Source of the DNA: Rickettsia endosymbiont of Lasioglossum villosulum
Lineage (GTDB): Bacteria > Pseudomonadota > Alphaproteobacteria > Rickettsiales > Rickettsiaceae
Direction of reading: 5' to 3'
Length of the DNA stretch: 64,000 bases
Assembly: GCF_964026455.1 (NCBI RefSeq)
Contig: NZ_OZ032152.1
Location: forward strand, 1,054,001 to 1,118,000
Below, one piece after another: positions 58,466-64,000 of the stretch (position 1 is the stretch's first letter; each line of letters begins with the position of its first letter). The notes below the pieces were generated by a model, which saw only the letters and a program-made list of their open reading frames with translations, searched no databases and was not told the DNA's origin. Made by a program: the position numbers and the translations under genes.

Positions 58466-59902
58466 ATGGCCGAAGAGCAAAACAATAACAGTTCTTTATC
58501 AGGAGCGGATACACCTGAAGTTCAAAAAGAATTATCAAAAGTTTCAGTGAGTTTTAATAAAAGTATCGCTATCGTAGTTGTAATTTGCGGTATTCTTATA
58601 TATATTTTTTATTCTCTTTTCTTTGCTCCTAAAAAAGAAGAAATTCAAAACACTAATATACCTAGCAATATTGTTAAACCTGTTGAAGATAATTCAGATA
58701 ACGTACCTGAAATACCTAAATTACCGGATCCACCAAAGCTTGAGACACCGACACCACCTCCACCTACCCCTCCGGTAGTGGAAGTACCACCAGTTTTACC
58801 TCCAACTACCCCAGTAGAAACGGATAAGTCAAAAACACTTCCAGCTCCGCCTATTTCGTTACCTTCAACAAACGGACCTTTAGTTGAAAGTGATGAGGAA
58901 AAGAAGCGTAAACAAGCAAAAAGAACATCATCTATTGTGCTAGTTAGCGGCGTAGAACCTAAGAAGACAGCTGAACAAGTTGCTGCGGATGCAGTATTTA
59001 AAGATCGTGGTGACATGTCTTTAATCTTAGGGCGTGGTAAATTAATTGAGGCAGTACTTGAAACAGCTATAAATAGCGATCTTGGTGGCGAAATAAGAGC
59101 TATTATTAGTAGAGATGTATATTCTGAGAAAGATAAAATAATATTAATACCGAAAGGATCGAAAGTATTTGGTAAATATGCAACTTCAACTTCAGCAGAT
59201 AGCTATGGCAGAGTTTCTGTAATATGTGATAGAATAGACTTAACTAATGGCTATACTATAGCATTTGATTCGCCTGCAGTTGATAATTTAGGAAGACCAG
59301 GGGTACAAGGAAGAGTAGATAATAAATATAAGGAGCAGTTTGCTAACTCAGTATTACAGTCTGCTTTCAATATAGGAATTGCCAAGGTTCTCGATAAATT
59401 AGTACCTCCGCCTATAAACTCACAAGCTGCTGCTACTAATAGTGCTATTGCTACTCAGTTATTAAATACTGCTCAAACAATTTCCCAAAATACTAGTTTG
59501 GATCTAAATACAAGAATAGTTACAATTTGTACAAATGTTTTAGCTGCTATTACTGATAAAACATCTACTGCCTATACTACAATGACACAAGCCTGTACAA
59601 CTGCCCAAGATGCTTCTTCGGCAAATACACCTGAACAGAGGCTAGCTACATTAGTACAAGCGGTTAATACAGCTGCTTCAAGCTTGCTTACTAGTACTTC
59701 TATAGCATCAAATCCAACTCAGGCACAACAAGCTTCTACGCAAGCTTTTACAGATATTACTAATACTGTACAAAATATGATAACTCAGCAGCAATTTAAA
59801 CCTACTACAACGATTAATCAAGGTACTCCGATTAAGATATACGTTAATAAGGATTATAAATTCCCTGCTACTGTTTTAACAAAATCAAAGGTAGTAAAAT
59901 GA
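58466..59902 (+). CDS. rvhB10: Type IV secretion core protein VirB10 (RvhB10)
   Basis: VirB10 spans both membranes in the secretion channel. The 478-residue protein has a transmembrane helix at about 33–53, a proline-rich periplasmic linker at about 67–140 (PTPPPPTPPVVEVPPVLPP), then the beta-barrel domain with LILGRGKLIEAVLETAINSD (near 186), PKGSKVFGKYATSTSADSYG and TTTINQGTPIKIYVNKDYKF at the end. Residues about 312–445, corresponding to the outer-membrane antenna region, are expanded and rich in Ala, Thr, Ser and Gln, with two cysteines. Its stop overlaps the virB11 start (ATGA). Confidence 0.93.
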   Translation: MAEEQNNNSSLSGADTPEVQKELSKVSVSFNKSIAIVVVICGILIYIFYSLFFAPKKEEIQNTNIPSNIVKPVEDNSDNVPEIPKLPDPPKLETPTPPPPTPPVVEVPPVLPPTTPVETDKSKTLPAPPISLPSTNGPLVESDEEKKRKQAKRTSSIVLVSGVEPKKTAEQVAADAVFKDRGDMSLILGRGKLIEAVLETAINSDLGGEIRAIISRDVYSEKDKIILIPKGSKVFGKYATSTSADSYGRVSVICDRIDLTNGYTIAFDSPAVDNLGRPGVQGRVDNKYKEQFANSVLQSAFNIGIAKVLDKLVPPPINSQAAATNSAIATQLLNTAQTISQNTSLDLNTRIVTICTNVLAAITDKTSTAYTTMTQACTTAQDASSANTPEQRLATLVQAVNTAASSLLTSTSIASNPTQAQQASTQAFTDITNTVQNMITQQQFKPTTTINQGTPIKIYVNKDYKFPATVLTKSKVVK

Positions 59903-60903
59903 GTGATGCATTCGCTGCCTTAGAAACCTTTTTATTACCGTTTAAAGAATTATTTGCTGAAGATAGTATTAACGAGATTATGGTTAATAAACCTGGAGAA
60001 GCATGGGTTGAGAAGAAAGGAGATATATATTCTAAACAATTACCAGAGCTTGACGCGGAACATTTACTTTCGCTTGGACGTTTAGTTGCTCAATCTACTG
60101 AACAAATGATTTCAGAAGAAAAACCTTTACTTTCAGCCACACTTCCAAATGGTTATCGTATTCAAATAGTATTTCCACCTGCTTGTGAAATAGGGCAAAT
60201 CATTTATTCTATAAGAAAGCCAAGCGGTATGAATCTAACTCTAGATGAATACGCTAAAATGGGAGCTTTTGATGAAACCGCAACAGAAAGTTTAGTAGAT
60301 CAAGATGAAATAATTCTAAACGGATATTTAGCTGAAAAAAAGATAAAAGAATTCATTAAACACGCAGTTATTTCAAAGAAAAATATTATAATTAGCGGCG
60401 GTACTTCAACAGGTAAAACTACTTTCACTAATGCAGCACTTACTGAAATACCTCAATTGGAAAGATTAATTACAGTAGAAGATGCTCGTGAGGTTGTATT
60501 ATCTAGTCACCCTAATAGAGTTCATTTGCTTGCTTCTAAAGGTGGACAAGGACGAGCAAACGTTACTACTCAAGATCTAATAGAAGCGTGTTTGCGTTTA
60601 AGACCTGATAGAATTATAGTTGGTGAGCTTCGAGGTAAAGAAGCTTTTAGTTTCTTGCGAGCTATTAATACTGGTCACCCAGGTTCTATATCTACACTTC
60701 ACGCTGATAGTCCTGCTATGGCAATTGAACAACTAAAATTGATGGTTATGCAAGCTGATCTTGGTATGCCACCTGAAGAAGTAAAAAAATATATTTTAAC
60801 AGTTGTAGATATTGTAGTACAATTAAAACGTGGCAGCGGCGGTAAAAGATATGTATCGGAAGTATATTATAAAAAGAATAAAAACGCCGAAGGAATGGTG
60901 TAG
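59899..60903 (+). CDS. rvhB11: Type IV secretion ATPase VirB11 (RvhB11)
   Basis: A 334-residue hexameric secretion ATPase at the cytoplasmic face. It shows the N-terminal domain INEIMVNKPGEAWVEKKGD, Walker A ISGGTSTGKTTFTNAAL, ITVEDAREV (Asp box), LRPDRIIVGELRGKEAFSFL (Walker B) and NTGHPGSISTLHADSPAMAI (His box). All are intact. It overlaps virB10 by four bases; a family B element separates it from virD4. Confidence 0.97.
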   Translation: MSDAFAALETFLLPFKELFAEDSINEIMVNKPGEAWVEKKGDIYSKQLPELDAEHLLSLGRLVAQSTEQMISEEKPLLSATLPNGYRIQIVFPPACEIGQIIYSIRKPSGMNLTLDEYAKMGAFDETATESLVDQDEIILNGYLAEKKIKEFIKHAVISKKNIIISGGTSTGKTTFTNAALTEIPQLERLITVEDAREVVLSSHPNRVHLLASKGGQGRANVTTQDLIEACLRLRPDRIIVGELRGKEAFSFLRAINTGHPGSISTLHADSPAMAIEQLKLMVMQADLGMPPEEVKKYILTVVDIVVQLKRGSGGKRYVSEVYYKKNKNAEGMV

Positions 60904-60909
60904 TGAGAG

Positions 60910-61008
60910 CGTCATTGCGAGGAGATGCATAGCATCGACGCGGCAATCTCATAAAACAGTACAATACTCCTGAGATTGCCACGCTCCTTTTAGTCGCTCG
61001 CAATGACA
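60910..61008. repeat. Palindromic repeat, family B, between virB11 and virD4
   Basis: CGTCATTGCGAGGAGATGCA at left, CTCCTGAGATTGCCACGCTC, and GTCGCTCGCAATGACA at right. It falls inside what should be a single transcript without interrupting any gene. Confidence 0.88.
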
Positions 61009-61035
61009 TAAAAAATAAAAATCAAGGATTACTAA

Positions 61036-62814
61036 ATGGAATGGCATAACATACTCAAAGTCACTAGAAATATATTCGGTCATGCTATAATTCATCCGGT
61101 TGTTATTTTTAGTACCTTATGGATAAGTGGTGCATTTGTTGCAATCTTTACCAATGAAATTGGGACTCTTGGAGTAGATGTAACTGCTATAAATATTGCT
61201 TATAAATGGGCTTATTGGCTTGTTAGCGTTTGGGGACAATTAAAAATCTCTGATTATAACTATTTAAAATTAAAGCTACTTGCTTCACTTCTTGGTCCTG
61301 CTCTTGTCGTTATAATATTTTACATTAAGAACTTTGAGAGAATCAAATCGCTACAATTTTTTGAGCAACCCGAAAAAGTCTATGGTGATGCCAGATGGGC
61401 AAGTCCTGCAGATGTTGAATCGGCTGGTCTTAGAGCTAAAAAAGGTATGCTAATCGGAGTTGATAGTGGTGGTTATTTTGTTGCTGATGGATTCCAGCAC
61501 GCCTTATTATTTGCTCCTACCGGTTCTGGTAAAGGTGTGGGCTTTGTTATACCTAACCTATTATTTTGGTCTGATTCAGTAGTTGTTCATGACATAAAAC
61601 TTGAAAACCATGGCTTAACGAGCGGTTGGCGTGAGAAACAAGGTCAGAAAGTCTTTGTATGGGAACCATCTAACCCAGATGGTATTACTCACTGCTATAA
61701 TCCGATTGACTGGGTTAGTACTAAGCCTGGACAAATGGTTGATGACGTACAAAAAATTTCAAACCTTATTATGCCTGAAAAGGATTTCTGGAATAATGAA
61801 GCACGAAGCTTATTCTTGGGCGTAACTTTATATTTAATAGCCGATCCTGTTAAAACCAAATCCTTTGGTGAAGTGGTGCGTACCATGAGAAGTGATGACG
61901 TAGTCTATAATCTAGCGGTCGTGCTTGATACTTTGGGCGGGATAATTCACCCTGTTGCATATATGAATATTGCAGCTTTCCTACAAAAAGCCGATAAAGA
62001 GCGTTCAGGTGTTATATCAACCATGAACTCATCACTTGAGTTATGGGCAAACCCATTAATTGACTCTGCTACTGCTTCTTCTGACTTTAACGTGCAAGAA
62101 TTCAAGAAAATAAAAACAACTGTATATGTAGGTCTTACTCCTGATAATATACAACGTTTGCAGAAATTAATGCAGGTATTTTATCAGCAAGCTACAGAGT
62201 TTTTAAGCCGAAAAATGCCTGATTTAAAAGAAGAACCTTATGGCGTGATGTTCTTACTTGATGAGTTCCCAACACTTGGTAAGATGGATACGTTCAAAGC
62301 AGGTATTGCTTATTTCAGGGGTTATAGAGTTCGTTTATTCTTAATTATTCAAGATACACAGCAGCTAAAAGGAACATATGAAGATGCGGGTATGAACTCT
62401 TTCTTATCTAACTCAACATATCGTATTACCTTTGCTGCTAATAACTATGAAACCGCAAATTTAATATCACAATTAGTAGGTAATAAAACTGTAGAACAAA
62501 GATCATTCAGCAAACCTATATTTTTTGATCTTAATATTTCTACTAGAACACAAAATGTTTCTCAAGTTCAAAGGGCTTTACTTTTACCTCAAGAAGTAAT
62601 ACAGTTACCAAGAAACGAGCAGATTGTTTTAATAGAGTCTTTTCCTCCGATAAAATCTCGTAAGATTAAATATTTTGAGGATAAGTTTTTTACCAGTAGA
62701 TTATTACCGCCGACTTTTGTACCTACTCAAGTACCTTTTGATCCGCGAGCAAATAATAACGAAACTTCTAATAAGACAGAAGAGGCTGCTGTTGCTCCAG
62801 AAAACAGTGAGTAA
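61036..62814 (+). CDS. rvhD4: Type IV coupling protein VirD4 (RvhD4)
   Basis: VirD4 recruits secretion substrates to the channel. The 592-residue protein has two N-terminal transmembrane segments (about 12–37 and 78–102), a Walker A motif in LLFAPTGSGKGVGFVIPNLL, Walker B LLDEFPTLGKMDTFKAGIAY and IQDTQQLKGTYEDAGMNSFL. The C terminus after about residue 560 is a low-complexity acidic tail (NNNETSNKTEEAAVAPENSE). Length is typical. RalF, encoded in the same window, belongs to a family recognised by this component in other Rickettsia studies. Confidence 0.96.
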   Translation: MEWHNILKVTRNIFGHAIIHPVVIFSTLWISGAFVAIFTNEIGTLGVDVTAINIAYKWAYWLVSVWGQLKISDYNYLKLKLLASLLGPALVVIIFYIKNFERIKSLQFFEQPEKVYGDARWASPADVESAGLRAKKGMLIGVDSGGYFVADGFQHALLFAPTGSGKGVGFVIPNLLFWSDSVVVHDIKLENHGLTSGWREKQGQKVFVWEPSNPDGITHCYNPIDWVSTKPGQMVDDVQKISNLIMPEKDFWNNEARSLFLGVTLYLIADPVKTKSFGEVVRTMRSDDVVYNLAVVLDTLGGIIHPVAYMNIAAFLQKADKERSGVISTMNSSLELWANPLIDSATASSDFNVQEFKKIKTTVYVGLTPDNIQRLQKLMQVFYQQATEFLSRKMPDLKEEPYGVMFLLDEFPTLGKMDTFKAGIAYFRGYRVRLFLIIQDTQQLKGTYEDAGMNSFLSNSTYRITFAANNYETANLISQLVGNKTVEQRSFSKPIFFDLNISTRTQNVSQVQRALLLPQEVIQLPRNEQIVLIESFPPIKSRKIKYFEDKFFTSRLLPPTFVPTQVPFDPRANNNETSNKTEEAAVAPENSE

Positions 62815-62874
62815 TATATACCCAAATGATTTGAGTATAATTCTACTCTTAAAAGAAAAGAAGTATATACGAAG

Positions 62875-64000
62875 ATGCGTTCAGCTATTATTGATATCGG
62901 TTCAAATGCTTTAAGAGCTGTAGTTTATGAAACCGATGAGCTTGGAGCTCCTGAAATTTTTAATTATAAATTCAAAAATTACCTAACCAATCTACTCAAT
63001 TTAGATAATTTAGATATAAAACATCAAACATATTTATCTCTACAATATCTCACTCATATTTTTACTAAGCTTTCTGTTACTAATATCAGATGCGTTGCAA
63101 CAGCTATACTCAGGGGACACCCAAAAGCAGAAGAATTTAAAGCAATAATCGAAAAGAAATTCAATATTGAAGTTGAGATTATCTCAGGTGAACGTGAAGC
63201 TTATTTAACCGCTGCCGGTTTAATTTCAGGAATTAGCGATGCTTCAGGTATTGTAGCTGATCTTGGTGGCGGCAGTTTAGAGCTTGCACAAATTGCAGAT
63301 AAAAAAGTTGGTAAATTAAAATCGCTACCGCTTGGCACGCGGATTATTGCTAATAATAATTTTGATAATCTTGGGCTTATTACTGAATTAATTGAAAAAG
63401 AATTTGGTCTTGAGCATTATCCTAATCTATATTTAATCGGTGGTGCATTACGTTTAATGAGCCGAATATATATGGAGTCTATTAATTACCCTCTTAAAAA
63501 TTTACATAACTTTGAAATAAGCCGTGTAGAATTTGAGTTATATTTGGAAAAATTATCACAAATCGATAAGTTAAAGCTTAGCTATTATGAACAAAAAGCG
63601 ATTAATTATAACGCTGTTTTAGTAATAAAGGCGATGATTAAAGTATTTTCTCCAGAAAAAATTATCATCTCAAATTATGGCTTAAAAGAAGGGGTGAGGT
63701 TTGATTCACTACCGGATAATGAAAAAGAAAAAGATATTATTTATGAGCGAGTTAAGAGATTAGTAAAATTTGATAGAAATATATGTAAAATCGATCAATA
63801 TATTGAAGCTGTAAAATATCTTCTCATTAATCCAGATGATACTACTCTAATAACAGTCGAGCTAGCTATAATGCTTGCTCAGTATAACAAAAATATCGAT
63901 AAAACACTTAGAGCTAATTTCGTTTCAGAATTTATTCTGTCTTCAGATATTCCCTTTAGCCATAGACAGCGTCTAATGCTCGGTATTGCACTAACTGTTA
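62875..64000 (+). CDS. Exopolyphosphatase Ppx/GppA family protein (incomplete at window end)
   Basis: The frame is open from the ATG at 62875 to the window end (375 codons seen). The product starts MRSAIIDIGSNALRAVVYET, the actin-like ATPase-fold phosphate 1 motif, and continues with VATAILRGHPKAEEFKAIIE, IISGEREAYLTAAGLISGIS and IVADLGGGSLELAQIADKKV (phosphate 2), all typical of Ppx/GppA enzymes that hydrolyse polyphosphate or pppGpp. The 3' end lies outside the window. It follows virD4 by 60 bases and is probably a separate function. Confidence 0.92.
   Translation, partial: MRSAIIDIGSNALRAVVYETDELGAPEIFNYKFKNYLTNLLNLDNLDIKHQTYLSLQYLTHIFTKLSVTNIRCVATAILRGHPKAEEFKAIIEKKFNIEVEIISGEREAYLTAAGLISGISDASGIVADLGGGSLELAQIADKKVGKLKSLPLGTRIIANNNFDNLGLITELIEKEFGLEHYPNLYLIGGALRLMSRIYMESINYPLKNLHNFEISRVEFELYLEKLSQIDKLKLSYYEQKAINYNAVLVIKAMIKVFSPEKIIISNYGLKEGVRFDSLPDNEKEKDIIYERVKRLVKFDRNICKIDQYIEAVKYLLINPDDTTLITVELAIMLAQYNKNIDKTLRANFVSEFILSSDIPFSHRQRLMLGIALTV

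Noticed and set aside
60746..61009. Frame on the minus strand with SLRATKRSVAIS
   Set aside because: Repeat-derived translation of a family B element overlapping the end of virB11; no independent support.
55121..62814. virB6, virB4 and virB3 genes
   Set aside because: I looked for them around the rvh genes; none is present in the window. In Rickettsia they lie elsewhere on the chromosome.

Overview
The window is AT-rich chromosomal DNA from a Rickettsia (Alphaproteobacteria, obligate intracellular). The evidence is the murF–mraY–rickA order, the rvh type IV secretion cluster with duplicated virB8/virB9, a Sec7-domain RalF, class I lysyl-tRNA synthetase, and dense dispersed Rickettsia palindromic elements (RPEs), one of them inside a reading frame. 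An apparently functional rickA plus a full-length ralF argues against the typhus group, which lacks rickA, and fits a transitional (R. felis-like) or ancestral lineage better than a core spotted-fever one. The species call is inference.

Layout. 0–4.4 kb: murF, mraY and the actin-nucleation effector rickA, which has its own promoter and operator-like palindrome. 4.4–12 kb: accessory zone with a YafQ/DinJ-type toxin–antitoxin pair, a Bcr/CflA transporter, two unknown genes, ychF, a decayed type I methylase/specificity gene and an acetyltransferase. 12–16 kb: pth, rplY, queE, rpmI–rplT, rpmH–rnpA. 16–24 kb: ralF downstream of maeB, an AEC carrier, lysK. 24–29 kb: dsbB with a tiny coupled membrane ORF, a coiled-coil protein, a three-gene ABC importer, a small lipoprotein and yaaA. 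29–37 kb (minus strand): an envelope block with murG, ftsW, murD, a BamF-like lipoprotein, lspA and an M23 endopeptidase. 37–42 kb: an odd lipoprotein-like nucleotidyltransferase, coxB, coxA, an RDD protein, 5-formyl-THF cyclo-ligase and a class I glutamine amidotransferase. 42–47 kb: a structured intergenic region, a Fic pseudogene with its core deleted, secA and a parvulin foldase. 47–50 kb: tRNA-Ala followed by a small decayed island. 50–55 kb: queA carrying an RPE, and Mrp/Mnh antiporter subunits. 55–63 kb: the rvh T4SS (virB9, virB8 on minus; virB7, virB8, virB9, virB10, virB11, virD4 on plus), then a ppx/gppA gene running off the end.

How the parts relate. RickA (Arp2/3 activation) and RalF (Arf activation) are host-directed proteins in the same window as most of the rvh core and energising genes; RalF is a known type of T4SS substrate. 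Envelope genes cluster in two blocks. The most interesting unexplained structures are: a 12-bp direct repeat of the tRNA-Ala 3' end bracketing a 2.6-kb stretch with recombinase and phage-lysozyme fragments and a leucine-rich-repeat protein; a perfect 14-bp palindrome over the rickA -10 box; two frameshifts at poly-A runs in one methylase–specificity gene; nested palindromic elements; and a cytidylyltransferase-fold protein with an export signal.
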